Shown: positions 9,341 to 18,626, counted from the stretch's first letter. The stretch: 64,000 bases of DNA from Fibrobacter succinogenes (GCA_902799745.1 CADCBQ010000006.1:19936-83935); one strand, 5' to 3'. Numbers and translations: made by a program. The notes: generated by a model from the sequence alone, not told the origin.

Positions 9341-10578
9341 TAATTGCCTCCTTCTGTAGTAGCAGTCGGTTGAGCCTTTTCGTAGCGGATTCCCTTAGCC
9401 TCGATTGTCTTGGGAGCTCCACTGCCAGAACCCATCGGAGTTATTTCGCTCTGCTTGGTGTTCTTATCGAACTGTTTTACGACATCGGTTTCCATCGGGG
9501 CGCTGCGGGCGGCACCACGGTTAAAGAGCCAGCCATCGATAGTAGCAAGGTTGAACTTGAATTCTACAAGGAACGTTCCCTTCGCGCCAAAGAAATTTTC
9601 ATAATCGTAGGCGGCATTGTAGGCAAAGCGGGCAAACAGCAAGTCAATTGCACCGCCCCACAACAAGTCGCTTTCTTCTTCAACCAAGTCGTCAGAAAGC
9701 TGTTTCATTCTGACTCGGTTCAAGCAAGTCGCTTCAAAGCCGATCATGCGAGACGGATCCGGGTAAAACTTGAGTGCTGCGCTATGGAACCAGGTGTCGT
9801 TCAAGTCAATCGCGACTTCAGCATAAAGGCGCTGGTCATAAAGATTCTGTTCCCACGTGATTCGCATAGAATCGATATCGGATTCTTCATCCGCATTGTA
9901 CATGGCAAGAGAAACATTCGGTAAATAAGTCAACGGTCCCGACTTTTTGCCACCGTAAATGGCGCGGCTTTCCAAGTCGAGCGAGAAACGGAACAGCCGC
10001 CAATCGGTGCGGTAAAAGTTCGCCTGCGCACTCAACTTGCTAAAGCGTAAATGCGCCCAACTGTATGCCAGGGAATCGACTTCATACGGGTAAATCTTGC
10101 CGCGGTGTTCCAGATTCTGGTGCTGCATACCAGCCGCAATCGTCCAGTCCATGCGCGCATCGGTAAACGTAAGACCCCATGTCACAACGGAACGCTGAAG
10201 CGAAAAGTCATTGTAATGCGGGAATAAGAAAAAGTCTTCGCCATCCCAACCGGAGCGGTCGAACCAAAGAAGCGCACCCATATGGCGACCCCTGGCCACT
10301 TCGCCCGCACCAAAGCCAGCAAAATGATGGTTGAAAGCAAAGCCGTCATGTTCGCCATACTGACTTTCTAGCGGCAACTGTTCACGACTCGGCGTATAGT
10401 AAAAGCCGAAATCGATGTAGCCGCCTCGCCCACCGCGCATAATGTCGCGAATTTCGGTCAAGTGACGGTCACGCGTGACAGCCCCGTCTTTTGAAAGGGC
10501 CTCAGGCTTGATGCCATCGGCAAAAGCAGCACCGACAAGCACCAGCGAAATCAGGACAGACTTCAATACAAACTGCAT
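9340..10578 (-). CDS. Exported beta-rich protein, possible outer-membrane protein
   Basis: 412 residues starting with a signal peptide (MQFVLKSVLISLVLVGAAFADG). The mature chain is rich in aromatic residues and alternating patterns (YIDFGFYYTP, WGLTFTDARMDWTIAAGMQ, LFRFSLDLESRAIYGG), as in small beta-barrels. The last ~60 residues are polar and disordered, unlike a classic barrel ending in Phe. I do not recognise a family. Overlaps the following lipoprotein gene by one base, which suggests joint function in the envelope. Confidence 0.7.
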   Translation of the reverse strand: MQFVLKSVLISLVLVGAAFADGIKPEALSKDGAVTRDRHLTEIRDIMRGGRGGYIDFGFYYTPSREQLPLESQYGEHDGFAFNHHFAGFGAGEVARGRHMGALLWFDRSGWDGEDFFLFPHYNDFSLQRSVVTWGLTFTDARMDWTIAAGMQHQNLEHRGKIYPYEVDSLAYSWAHLRFSKLSAQANFYRTDWRLFRFSLDLESRAIYGGKKSGPLTYLPNVSLAMYNADEESDIDSMRITWEQNLYDQRLYAEVAIDLNDTWFHSAALKFYPDPSRMIGFEATCLNRVRMKQLSDDLVEEESDLLWGGAIDLLFARFAYNAAYDYENFFGAKGTFLVEFKFNLATIDGWLFNRGAARSAPMETDVVKQFDKNTKQSEITPMGSGSGAPKTIEAKGIRYEKAQPTATTEGGN

Positions 10579-10596
10579 ACGTGAAATGTAGTTTTT

Positions 10597-10683
10597 TAGA
10601 CGAGAGGCGAGAGACGAAATAAACGAAACTTGGAGCTTTATAGCTCCTTAGTTGAGTTATCCTCTATGAGGAGACGAGAGAAC
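10597..10683. repeat. Composite dispersed repeat (intergenic)
   Basis: Contains AGACGAGAGGCGAGAGACGA, then ACGAAACTTGG, a small GGAGCT/AGCTCC hairpin (10632-10647), CCTTAGTTGAGTTA, and again GAGACGAGAG. These blocks recur at 15.6, 16.0, 22.1, 52.0 and 52.3 kb. It fills most of the gap before the radical SAM gene. Confidence 0.7.
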
Positions 10684-10747
10684 TTATAAATAATCCGCCA
10701 TTTTGAACCTGCAACCAGCTATAATTCTAGACTATAACGAGGATTAC

Positions 10748-10753
10748 TATATT
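10748..10753 (+). promoter_or_regulatory. TATATT element 7 nt before a start codon
   Basis: TATATT followed by TGGCGGC and then the ATG of the radical SAM gene. If this is the -10 element, transcription would begin at or next to the start codon, giving a leaderless message. No clear -35 was seen. A second candidate, TATAAT, lies at 10720-10725. Confidence 0.4.
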
Positions 10754-10760
10754 TGGCGGC

Positions 10761-11636
10761 ATGAACGAACAGGAAAAGGCATTGATCAAGGCGTGGAGCG
10801 ACCATCCGCGCGAATGGGAAAACAACACCTGGGTGTACCCGGTGATTAGCCGCCGCGCAGGCGGGCTTTCTTTGGGCGTCAATTTGAATCCGGACCATCA
10901 CTGTTCCTTTTCCTGCGCTTACTGCCAGAGCGGCCCGCAAGAAGGCCACAAGCGCATCCCCGTCGATATCGACGCTGTCGAACGTGAGCTCCGCGAATTC
11001 CTCGCCTTCTACGAATCAGGCGAATTCGCCAAATGCGAAGCCTACAAGAATGTTCCCGAGCAGAACAAGCTCTTAAAGGACATTTGCCTTTCCGGCGATG
11101 GAGAATCCACCATTGTCAAGGAATTCCCCGAAGTTTGCCGCCGCATGCGCGAAATCCAGAAGGAATACGCCCCCAAACTCGGCGACTTTAAGTTGCGACT
11201 GATTACAAACGCAAGCCACCTGGAAGCGGATTCCGTTCAGCAAGGGCTTTCGCAATTACTCGAAGGCAACGGCGAAATCTGGGCGAAGCTCGACGCTGGC
11301 ACCGAAGAATGGTTCAAGAAAATCAATCGTTCTCCCCTGCACCTAGAAAAAATTTTAGACAACCTAACCAAGGCGATCAAGAAATACCCGCTCTGCATCC
11401 AGACCATGGTCTGCGATTTGCAAGGCGAAATTCCGAGCGACCAGGAAATTGAACGCTACATCGAAAACTTGGACACCATTCACTCCGCAAATCCGGACCA
11501 CCTTGTCGAAGTCCAGCTGTACACGGTCATTCGCGATCCCCTGCTCAAGGGCGTAGAGGCTCTTCCCAAGGAATTCCTTGAAAGCGTTAAAACAAAAATC
11601 ACCGGCGCACTGCCGGTGAAAGTAAGATGCTTTTAA
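10761..11636 (+). CDS. Radical SAM protein (COG0731-like)
   Basis: 291 residues. The N-terminal third has the radical SAM iron-sulfur motif CSFSCAYC (CX3CX2C) preceded by VNLNPDHH, as in the COG0731 group related to wyosine-base enzymes. A glycine-rich CLSGDGEST segment fits SAM binding, and LITNAS and WAKLDAGTEEWF are typical of this TIM-barrel family. The substrate cannot be read from the sequence. Close bacterial relatives are usually annotated only as radical SAM proteins. It is monocistronic and ends at a hairpin terminator shared with ppa. Confidence 0.8.
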   Translation: MNEQEKALIKAWSDHPREWENNTWVYPVISRRAGGLSLGVNLNPDHHCSFSCAYCQSGPQEGHKRIPVDIDAVERELREFLAFYESGEFAKCEAYKNVPEQNKLLKDICLSGDGESTIVKEFPEVCRRMREIQKEYAPKLGDFKLRLITNASHLEADSVQQGLSQLLEGNGEIWAKLDAGTEEWFKKINRSPLHLEKILDNLTKAIKKYPLCIQTMVCDLQGEIPSDQEIERYIENLDTIHSANPDHLVEVQLYTVIRDPLLKGVEALPKEFLESVKTKITGALPVKVRCF

Positions 11637-11642
11637 ATGAAA

Positions 11643-11671
11643 AGCGCCGCTCAAAAGCGGCGTTTTTTTTA
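11643..11671. terminator. Hairpin between convergent genes
   Basis: CGCCGCT-CAAA-AGCGGCG followed by seven T. It terminates the radical SAM gene and, with the A-rich left side, may serve ppa from the other strand. Confidence 0.85.
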
Positions 11672-12259
11672 AATCAACTCTTCTGGCGGTAAGTGGTCGA
11701 GGCTTTCCGGTTCCTGGTAGCAAGTTTCAGGCACCTGAACCTGCATCTGGAAGTAGGCCTTGTGTGCCGCAATCACCTTTTCGCGGGCAAAGGCGGCGTT
11801 CTGCCATTCGCCAATCTGCACATCCTTGCCTTCCAGTTCCTTGTAGTTCTGGAAGAAGTTACGCGTAATGCGCAGGAACATCTGGTCCACATCGGTAATG
11901 TCCTTGATGGGGCGCGGATTAAAAACGGGAACACCCAGAACCTTATAGTCCTTGCGGCCACCGTCAGTCATGTCGAGCGCACCGATTACGCGGCAGGTGC
12001 AAACCGTACCCGTCAGCATCGAGGCGGGGCTATAAATCAACATATCGATGGCGTCGCCATCGTCAGCCTTGGTGCTCGGGATAAAGCCGTAAGTACAGGG
12101 GTAGCTCATGGAGCTCAGCAAGCAGCGGTCCAGGCGGAACACGTGCAGGCGTTCATCATATTCGTACTTGAGGTTGGTGTCTTTACCGATTTCCACGACG
12201 CAGTCCACTTCGTAGGGGTACTTGCGACCAATCGGAAGATCCAGATAGTTAATTGCCAT
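11669..12259 (-). CDS. ppa: Inorganic pyrophosphatase
   Basis: Family I soluble pyrophosphatase, which hydrolyses pyrophosphate to drive biosynthetic reactions. 196 residues, close to the usual 170-200. Characteristic stretches are YPYEVDCVVEI, YPCTYGFIPST and the metal-binding DGDAIDML. The usual DGDPIDVL signature has Pro replaced by Ala, but the aspartates are kept. DVDQMFLRITRNFFQNYKELEGK corresponds to the C-terminal helix region. It is apparently a single gene; the stop codon lies within the T-run of the shared terminator. Confidence 0.93.
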   Translation of the reverse strand: MAINYLDLPIGRKYPYEVDCVVEIGKDTNLKYEYDERLHVFRLDRCLLSSMSYPCTYGFIPSTKADDGDAIDMLIYSPASMLTGTVCTCRVIGALDMTDGGRKDYKVLGVPVFNPRPIKDITDVDQMFLRITRNFFQNYKELEGKDVQIGEWQNAAFAREKVIAAHKAYFQMQVQVPETCYQEPESLDHLPPEELI

Positions 12260-12377
12260 TTATACTCCAAACGGCCCACTTTGAGCCATATTATCTTTTT
12301 GTTATAAATATAAGTCCTAATTTAGTATTTATCCAAAATTTGTAAAGGGCAGTTTACTTTATTTGAGTCTGAATTGG

Positions 12378-13700
12378 TTATCTGCCACGCCAACGAGACG
12401 TCGACACCTTTTCAATCATGCCAAAGAAGAACTTGGGTTCTCCCCTGTCGGGGCTGTATCCCACTTCAAAGCGCAATCGGTCAACTGCGGGGACCACCAG
12501 ATGAATACCGCCATAGACGGCCGCTTCGTAGTCATCCCAACCGGGGCGTCCCGAACTCCAAAGCAAGCTGCCATCGAGACCTGCTACCAGTTGCACACCA
12601 TAGAAGAAATTCACGCCCAAGATGCTTGCCGGCTGACGGTCAAGCAAGATAAAGCGTTCTTCCAAGTTAAGCAAGGCTTCGTGCACACCCAGGCGCTTGG
12701 AATCGCCATAACGGCCACGGTAGGAATTCACGCCCCCATGCGAAAAATAGTCGAAGCGGTACACTTCACCCGGGCGGTAACGCACAAGCGCCGTTGCCCC
12801 CGTCACAAAAGGACCAACCGGATAGTAGGCGCGGGCATCGGTCAAAAGCTCCCAATAGTCTTCGCCTTCGGTGTAGCAACGGCCGCCACAGATAGCGATC
12901 CTATCTAATTGCTTCACATGCGTAAGCATGTATTCATAATAGACACCCTTGCGGGTATCAATCTTGGTATCACGGAAATCAAAGGCAAAGCCAAGGCCAT
13001 ATTCCCATAATTCAGCAGAGTCTTCATCGAACGTGAACACTGCTTTTTCCAATTCGCGATACGCGACCGTGCCTAGAATAGAAAGGTGCGGCAGCAGTTG
13101 ATAGTCCAAATCCAAATCAATCAACCAGCTGTCATCTTGGTAATCGCGAATGTCGTCGTAACTGTCGGTACGCAGGAACTCAAAATTCCAGCCAAGCGGA
13201 AGCCCGAACAGGTAAGGAGAACTTGCATAAAAAGCATACTCATTGTTATCCAGAAACCGTTCAGAAGAGGTGCGGTACTGGACCTCGGCACGGATATCTT
13301 CGCCAAGCACATTCAAGTTTGCAAGAGCAAGACCAATCATGAGCCCGTCGCGCTCGGTCGTCTTACCTGCAGGGGCAGGAATCCAACGAAAGATTTCGAC
13401 GAAAGAATACTTCAGATTTCCACCGTTGCAGTCTACCGAGACTTCGGTAAACAAGTCCAAGTCTTGCAGGCGGCGCTTTTCAAGATCGAATTTTTCGGCA
13501 GAGAACGGCTCCCCCGCCTTATTCAAGAGTTCGCGTTCCACCACGCGAGGCTTCGTATGCTCCAAGCCCTCGAACTGAATCGAGGAAATAACGGTGCCTT
13601 CGGGACAACCGATAGACGAATCCACGCCAGCAAAGGCTGCAACAGAAATAAACGCAGTTACAGCACATGTAAAAAGACATCGTTTCAAAAAACTTAACAC
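12378..13700 (-). CDS. Omp85-like outer-membrane barrel with POTRA domain
   Basis: After a signal peptide (LFTCAVTAFISVAAFAGVDSS) comes one POTRA-like domain (VISSIQFEGLEHTKPRVVERELLNKAG...), then a beta-barrel with the Omp85 loop-6 motif GGVNSYRGRY near the C-terminus. At about 440 residues it is far shorter than BamA, so it is a single-POTRA, short-barrel relative whose job is not known. The frame continues upstream to 13814, but the N-terminal stretch there has no signal features; I chose the GTG at 13700. An AAGGAGG lies at about 13722-13728, which leaves the true start uncertain. A similar protein is encoded at 42761-44140. Confidence 0.75.
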   Translation of the reverse strand: MLSFLKRCLFTCAVTAFISVAAFAGVDSSIGCPEGTVISSIQFEGLEHTKPRVVERELLNKAGEPFSAEKFDLEKRRLQDLDLFTEVSVDCNGGNLKYSFVEIFRWIPAPAGKTTERDGLMIGLALANLNVLGEDIRAEVQYRTSSERFLDNNEYAFYASSPYLFGLPLGWNFEFLRTDSYDDIRDYQDDSWLIDLDLDYQLLPHLSILGTVAYRELEKAVFTFDEDSAELWEYGLGFAFDFRDTKIDTRKGVYYEYMLTHVKQLDRIAICGGRCYTEGEDYWELLTDARAYYPVGPFVTGATALVRYRPGEVYRFDYFSHGGVNSYRGRYGDSKRLGVHEALLNLEERFILLDRQPASILGVNFFYGVQLVAGLDGSLLWSSGRPGWDDYEAAVYGGIHLVVPAVDRLRFEVGYSPDRGEPKFFFGMIEKVSTSRWRGR

Positions 13701-13736
13701 AAATACGAATATAGAAAAGCTTGCCTCCTTAAAAAA

Positions 13737-13761
13737 GCGTCGGCCAAGGAAGGGGAGGGTG
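13737..13761 (+). repeat. 25-bp dispersed repeat, copy 1
   Basis: GCGTCGGCCAAGGAAGGGG..., matching the minus strand at 36428-36452 at 22 of 25 positions by eye. It is followed by an 11-bp inverted repeat (GGGAGGGGACC at 13764-13774, complement at 13800-13810). Confidence 0.6.
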
Positions 13762-13862
13762 CAGGGAGGGGACCGTGCGGCCTTCGCAACTCCGAGCCGG
13801 GTCCCCTCCCGCATAAATCATTTATTTTTCTATATTTTCTTTCGTAAAGAAAAGAGGTTTTT

Positions 13863-14327
13863 ATGTTAGATTTTCTCGCCAACTATTGGCCGTTCCTTAT
13901 CGCCTTGTTTGTTATCATCTTGGGCGTTTTCGCATTCCGCGGTGTCCGCAAAGCCCTCAAGGAAGGCGGTGGAGCATTCAGCCTTGAAACAATCAAGAAG
14001 AACACCGAACCGAACTTTGCCGCTCTCAAGCAGAAGTCTCGCGCCCTTCTGGCCGATGCCGACATGATTTGCGAAGTCAAGGAAGGTTCTCACCTCGTGG
14101 TTCCCAAGAAAGAAGACCTCAAGTTCTTCCGCCGCGCCGTGTCTCAGAAGTACAAACTCGCCATGTTCCTGGTGCCCGGCACCAACAAGGTCGCCTACTT
14201 CTTCTGCAAGACCGAACAGGGCCTGCGCCGCCGTATCGACAACCTGGTGATCAACCAGAAGTTCCACGAAGGCAAGAAGCCTTACAACGATGTTGCCACC
14301 GGCGAAAAGCTCAAGTTCCCAAGGTAG
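13863..14327 (+). CDS. Small membrane-anchored protein of unknown function
   Basis: 154 residues. One N-terminal membrane helix (WPFLIALFVIILGVFAF, about residues 9-25) is followed by a basic, soluble domain: EVKEGSHLVVPKKEDLKFFRRAVSQKYKLAMFLVPGTNKVAYFFCKTEQGL. No family recognised. AAGAGG stands 6 bases before the ATG, and a TATATTTT element lies further upstream at about 13832. Codon use and base composition match its neighbours, so it is likely a real native gene. Confidence 0.75.
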   Translation: MLDFLANYWPFLIALFVIILGVFAFRGVRKALKEGGGAFSLETIKKNTEPNFAALKQKSRALLADADMICEVKEGSHLVVPKKEDLKFFRRAVSQKYKLAMFLVPGTNKVAYFFCKTEQGLRRRIDNLVINQKFHEGKKPYNDVATGEKLKFPR

Positions 14328-14490
14328 TAGCGAGCACGGCGCAAAGCGCCTCTGAGCTATGAGGCCGCTCATTTCATTCGCTCTGAGCAAAAAGCACCAA
14401 AGGTGCAATTATTAAACCCAAAGGTTTCTTTCAAGAAACCGGACTCACACCTCAAAGCGACCCATTAGGGAAGCGACCTCACGCCTCAAT
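14328..14490 (+). other. Hairpin-rich gap between two genes
   Basis: Contains consecutive small inverted repeats: GGCGCAAAGCGCC, GCACCAAAGGTGC and GGTTTC-TTTCAA-GAAACC. A directly repeated block follows (CTCACACCTCAA, GCGACC, later GCGACCTCACGCCTCAA). No coding region or standard terminator is seen. Confidence 0.5.
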
Positions 14491-17067
14491 ATGAATTACA
14501 AAGATTTAGCACTCGCCGAAGAAGAAGGCAAACTGGAAGCCGCGATAGCGGCTTCTCGCAATTTATTGATTGAAGCGCCGACCGGCTCGGGCAAGTCGCT
14601 ATTTATCCCCTACTTTTTAAGCAAGCACTGCAAAGGCCGCGTAGTCGTCTTGCAGCCACGCCGTATCGCGGCACTCGCGCTGGCGCAGTTCTCGGCAAAG
14701 CTCCACGGGGAAACCTGCGGCAAGACTGTCGGCTACCAGTTCAGGCAAGACAGCTGCAAAAGTGCAGACACGCGCATTCTCTTTCAGACCTACGGTAACT
14801 TTTTACAAGAGTTGCTACACGGCAAGCTGGACGCCGACTGGATCGTCTTTGACGAATACCACGAACGCAAAGCCGACATGGACTTGCTGTTTGCGTTCTT
14901 TAGACGAGACAATGTCATCCTGAGCGAAGTCGAAGGATCTAAAAGTCCGCGCATCGCAGTGATGTCGGCGGCGTTGAACCGTGAGGAACTCGAAACGGTT
15001 CTCGGCGTCAAGTGCCTGAGCTTGGGCCACCCGCTCTACCCCGTCCAGATTATCAACCAGACTCCAGCCACGGGGACATCGCTCGTTTCGGGCGTTGGAC
15101 TTGACGCCGAAGTGGTGCGGGCGCTCCGCACATTGTACCGCAACAACATCTGGCAGACTACGCTGGTATTCTTACCGGGCAAAGCTGAAATCGCCCGCTG
15201 CCACACCGCCGCCGCCGAAGCCCTCGGCAACAACTGCGCCGAATTTCTGGAACTCTACGGCGGACAGGACCGCGAAACGCAAGACCGCATCTTTGAAATC
15301 ACCGAACGCCCGCGTGTTATCTTCACCACGAACATCGCCGAAACATCTATCACCGTGCCAAACGTGACAGGCGTCGTCGATAGCGGCATCGAACGAGTGA
15401 GTTTGTATGACGACAGCGAAAAGGTGAATGTCCTGCGCACGCTCCCCATTTCTATGCAAAATGCCATTCAGCGCAGCGGCCGTAGCGGCCGTACGCAGAA
15501 TGGTTGTGCCATACGCCTCTGGAGCGAGGAAAGCGAAAAGCGTATGCCCCAAGGGATCGTGCCCGAGGTATTGCAAATCGAGCCTTCGGAATTGCTGTTG
15601 CAGAAAGCGGCGTTAGAGAACACAGACGAAAGAACGCTCGCAGGCTCGCTACAGACGAGAGACGAGAGGAGTTCAAGCATTTCGTTGCCGACCGCAATTC
15701 CGGAAGCACGCGAAAAGACAGCGACCGCGCTTCTCGAGAAATTCGGAATGCTCCAAGACAGCGCCATCACCGAGCTCGGCCTCAAGGCCATCCGCACGCC
15801 AATCTCAAGCATTCCGCTCGCGCTGCTTCTCGCCTCAGCTCAAAGCAAAGCCGATCTTCCCGACTTGCTCCTCGCTGCACTCGCCTGGATTCACTCCGGC
15901 ACCGAATTTTTGCAAAAGGCAAAAGTCGCCTACGACATTCTCACACTCGCAAGCGATACTTTGTCCAAGAACAGGGATGTTCCGCGAGAAGTTTCGTTCA
16001 CGCTCCGGCAGCTACGCGACTACCGCGATAAAATAGACGAGAGAACGGGCTCCGCCCTACAGACGAAAGACGAGAGAGAATCCGTCATTCGCAGCCTCTT
16101 AAAAGCTTTCCCAGACAGGCTCGCGACTCCGAGCGGAAACGCCTACAAGCTCGCCAATCAGAATGTAATTCGCCTGCAAGTTGCAGAACCGCCTTACGCG
16201 ATTCTCGCGCTCAGCATGCTCCGCACCGGCACGACAAAGTCCGAACTCAAGGTCAATCTTTACGCGCCCATTTCACAAGACATGCTCGGCGGCAGCAACG
16301 CCAAGACCCGCTACGAGCTCTTGTGGCGCAGCGGACAAGAAAGATTCATCGGAGTCGAAATCAGCGAATCCGAAAACGCCGACGGTTCCACCACCGAACT
16401 TTCCCGCAAAGAAATTCTCACGCAAGAGGCATCGCCTAAAATTCTCGAAGAACTCAAGAAACTTACCGTCGACGCCTGGCGCGAAAAAATCGAGAAAGAA
16501 AATTGGAGCGGCAAGTTCCTGACCGAAGCCGTTCAGACGCAGCTTATCAAGATGCGCCTTGCCGCCAAGCTCTACCCCGAATACGGCCTCCCCGAATTCA
16601 ACGAAGAAGATATGGAACTCATCTTCGACGAATTCGCAAGCGGCAAGTTCTTGCTCCGCGATATTAACGAAGATCGTTACCGCAGTATCGTCGAAGATTA
16701 TTTTGGCAAGTCCATGCTGCAATGGCTCGGCAAGACATTCCCCGACCATTACATGCTCCCCAACGGCAAACGCGCCCGCTACAGCTACCAGGAAGTCGCC
16801 GTCAGCGACGACGGGAAATCCGTGCAAAGCATCGAAGGCGTTCTCGTCGAAATCTCGGCCCGAATCGAAGACTTGATGCAACTCCGCGGCGAACATAAAA
16901 TTGCCGACGGCAAATTAAAAGTCCGGTACGATATTCTCGCACCGAACTTCCGCACCATTCAAAAAACTTGGGACTTAACCGGATTCTGGCAGAATACCTA
17001 CGCCGAGGTGCGTAAGGAATTGCGCGGTCGCTACCCTAAGCACCCGTGGCCCGAATCGGTTATTTAA
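14491..17067 (+). CDS. hrpB: ATP-dependent RNA helicase HrpB
   Basis: DEAH-family helicase of the HrpB type. 858 residues, slightly longer than the usual ~820-850. Motif I APTGSGKS is at residues 29-36, motif II DEYHER at 121-126, motif III MSAAL, motif V FTTNIAETSITVP, and motif VI QRSGRSGR near 327. The C-terminal HrpB domain is present (NLYAPISQDML, DYFGKSMLQWLGKTFPDHYMLPNGKRARY, PNFRTIQKTWDLTGFW). Its extra length is partly due to three in-frame dispersed repeats, at about residues 141-150, 378-395 and 515-532, none of which fit the family alignment. The exact cellular role of HrpB is not well established. It overlaps the convergent downstream gene by 8 bases. Confidence 0.93.
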   Translation: MNYKDLALAEEEGKLEAAIAASRNLLIEAPTGSGKSLFIPYFLSKHCKGRVVVLQPRRIAALALAQFSAKLHGETCGKTVGYQFRQDSCKSADTRILFQTYGNFLQELLHGKLDADWIVFDEYHERKADMDLLFAFFRRDNVILSEVEGSKSPRIAVMSAALNREELETVLGVKCLSLGHPLYPVQIINQTPATGTSLVSGVGLDAEVVRALRTLYRNNIWQTTLVFLPGKAEIARCHTAAAEALGNNCAEFLELYGGQDRETQDRIFEITERPRVIFTTNIAETSITVPNVTGVVDSGIERVSLYDDSEKVNVLRTLPISMQNAIQRSGRSGRTQNGCAIRLWSEESEKRMPQGIVPEVLQIEPSELLLQKAALENTDERTLAGSLQTRDERSSSISLPTAIPEAREKTATALLEKFGMLQDSAITELGLKAIRTPISSIPLALLLASAQSKADLPDLLLAALAWIHSGTEFLQKAKVAYDILTLASDTLSKNRDVPREVSFTLRQLRDYRDKIDERTGSALQTKDERESVIRSLLKAFPDRLATPSGNAYKLANQNVIRLQVAEPPYAILALSMLRTGTTKSELKVNLYAPISQDMLGGSNAKTRYELLWRSGQERFIGVEISESENADGSTTELSRKEILTQEASPKILEELKKLTVDAWREKIEKENWSGKFLTEAVQTQLIKMRLAAKLYPEYGLPEFNEEDMELIFDEFASGKFLLRDINEDRYRSIVEDYFGKSMLQWLGKTFPDHYMLPNGKRARYSYQEVAVSDDGKSVQSIEGVLVEISARIEDLMQLRGEHKIADGKLKVRYDILAPNFRTIQKTWDLTGFWQNTYAEVRKELRGRYPKHPWPESVI
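14914..14939 (+). repeat. Short dispersed repeat inside hrpB (VILSEVEGS type)
   Basis: GTCATCCTGAGCGAAG...GGATC, read in frame as VILSEVEGS just after helicase motif II. The same ends occur at 22101-22187, 41114-41154 and 51993-52070. It is preceded by TTTAGACGAGA, a word found in the other repeat family. Confidence 0.8.
15625..15670 (+). repeat. AGACGAGAG-family repeat inside hrpB, copy 1
   Basis: AGACGAAAGAACGCTCGC followed by AGGCTCGCTACAGACGAGA and GACGAGAG. Nearly identical, on the other strand, to 52314-52357. Here it is read as TDERTLAGSLQTRDER in frame with hrpB. Confidence 0.8.
16035..16078 (+). repeat. AGACGAGAG-family repeat inside hrpB, copy 2
   Basis: AGACGAGAGAACG, a variable centre GGCTCCGCCC, then TACAGACGAAAGACGAGAG. 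It is read as IDERTGSALQTKDERE, in the same frame as the first hrpB copy. Confidence 0.8.
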
Positions 17068-18610
17068 CCGTATAAATCGTCAGCGTCTTGCTGTATTCAT
17101 AGCCGACAACGAGTAATGCCTGGCCAGAAATGGGGCTGTCGTCAGCAGAAATGAAGAGGATTCCCTCGGGGCCGCGGTCTAGCGGATCCAAGTAGTAATC
17201 CACCATTTTCGGGGCTTCCGGGTCCGTAATATCGAACACCGCAACACCGCTCGTACGTTCCAAGCCCGCAAAAGCATAGCGGCGTCTACCGACCTCGCCC
17301 ACGGTCACGTTTTCGGGTTCGCAGCCCTTATCAGAACTGCGCTTGTCCATTTTCGCCTTGCCCTTCTTGGAATTCCAGTTAAAGTATTCCGGCGCAATCT
17401 TTGCCAAAACGCGTTCAAACATTTCACCGGAATCCCAAATCACTTTACCGGTTTCACCATCGAAAATGCTCACGGAGCGAGAACCGAATGTATAGGCAAA
17501 AGGACACTTACCATTATGGGTACGGAGTTTTCCTTCGTCGCAGCGTTCAAGCGAACTGACCGAAAGATCCTTCAGGTCCGTCACGATCTTTTCTGTAAAT
17601 ACGCTTTCATCCAAACGGCCTTGTGCAACAAGTTCCGGCACTTTCGTTACATCGGTCCAGACCTTGTAATCGTTCATAGGTGCACCTTCGTTTGCCGTTA
17701 TCACAAAGTGCCTATCACCCGCCATAAAAGCGGCAATGCCATCGGGTTGACGCAAGCCACGTAACGGGTAATAATTCTTGATATCAATCTTTCCATCGCT
17801 CACGGCGTCAATTGCAAAACCATATCTAGAATGGTCCACATAACCCAGCGAGAACACCTTCTTGATTTTCTTCGCCGGCACATCAATGATTGCCATGGCA
17901 TTATTTTCCTGCAGGCTCACCCAAGCCAATTTGGAATCTTCGGACACGGTAATGTATTCCGGTTCCAGCGACTTAAAAAAGCCCTGATTTCCCGGAGCGC
18001 GAACACCCGAATTTTTCAACCTTGTCGAATCAAGATGATCAAAACGGGCAACCGTAAGTTCTGCATTTTTCCACGATTCGGCATTCGCCTTGCCCACCGA
18101 CAAAAACGCAATTCCGCCTTCAGGGTCTACCGCAAAATCCGGGCTAGGCGAACCTTCGCAAGCAACCAGCAAGTTCTTGCCATCGGGCGTAAACTTGATC
18201 ATATCCGGCTGGCTACAAACCTTATAGACACCAAGCACTTCCAAGCTATCGGTATAGCGCATCACCTGCACCTGTCCGTCGCGCCATTCTTCTACTTCAA
18301 GCATGCTCACCGCAACCAAGTCCCCATGGACCGTCACGCTAGAAGCATTTCCCGGAATCTCTACTTCAGAAATCTTTTTAGCTTCGCCCGGATTACTAAA
18401 ATCAACCACTTCGACAACATTAGCATCGCCCACGACAAACAGTTTCTTTTTGGCGGGCATATATGCCGAAATTTCAGCCGTAGACATCTTGATCGTCGTA
18501 AGCGGAGTCAGCGAATGTCCCCACTGGAAAGGTCCTGCAGGCACCGCATTCTTTGCAAAACAAAAGCCTGCGCACAAAAGCAGGCTTGCACTCAATAAAG
18601 TCTTATTCAT
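17060..18610 (-). CDS. Choice-of-anchor I type secreted beta-propeller protein
   Basis: 516 residues with a signal peptide (MNKTLLSASLLLCAGFCFAKN). It resembles choice-of-anchor I domain proteins, related to mesenchyme-specific cell-surface glycoprotein. Marker stretches are VVEVVDFSNPGEAKKISEVEI, PDMIKFTPDGKNLLVACEG, EPEYITVSEDSKLAWVSLQENNA, ITANEGAP, SRSVSIFD and EPENVTVGEVGRRRYAFAGLER. Repeated blade-like units point to a beta-propeller. The biochemical role is unknown; it is exported, perhaps to the periplasm or surface. GAGGAGAAT precedes the ATG. Lies 16 bp after the small coiled-coil gene at 18627 and probably shares its message. Confidence 0.8.
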   Translation of the reverse strand: MNKTLLSASLLLCAGFCFAKNAVPAGPFQWGHSLTPLTTIKMSTAEISAYMPAKKKLFVVGDANVVEVVDFSNPGEAKKISEVEIPGNASSVTVHGDLVAVSMLEVEEWRDGQVQVMRYTDSLEVLGVYKVCSQPDMIKFTPDGKNLLVACEGSPSPDFAVDPEGGIAFLSVGKANAESWKNAELTVARFDHLDSTRLKNSGVRAPGNQGFFKSLEPEYITVSEDSKLAWVSLQENNAMAIIDVPAKKIKKVFSLGYVDHSRYGFAIDAVSDGKIDIKNYYPLRGLRQPDGIAAFMAGDRHFVITANEGAPMNDYKVWTDVTKVPELVAQGRLDESVFTEKIVTDLKDLSVSSLERCDEGKLRTHNGKCPFAYTFGSRSVSIFDGETGKVIWDSGEMFERVLAKIAPEYFNWNSKKGKAKMDKRSSDKGCEPENVTVGEVGRRRYAFAGLERTSGVAVFDITDPEAPKMVDYYLDPLDRGPEGILFISADDSPISGQALLVVGYEYSKTLTIYTVK

Positions 18611-18626
18611 ATTCTCCTCAGGCCCA

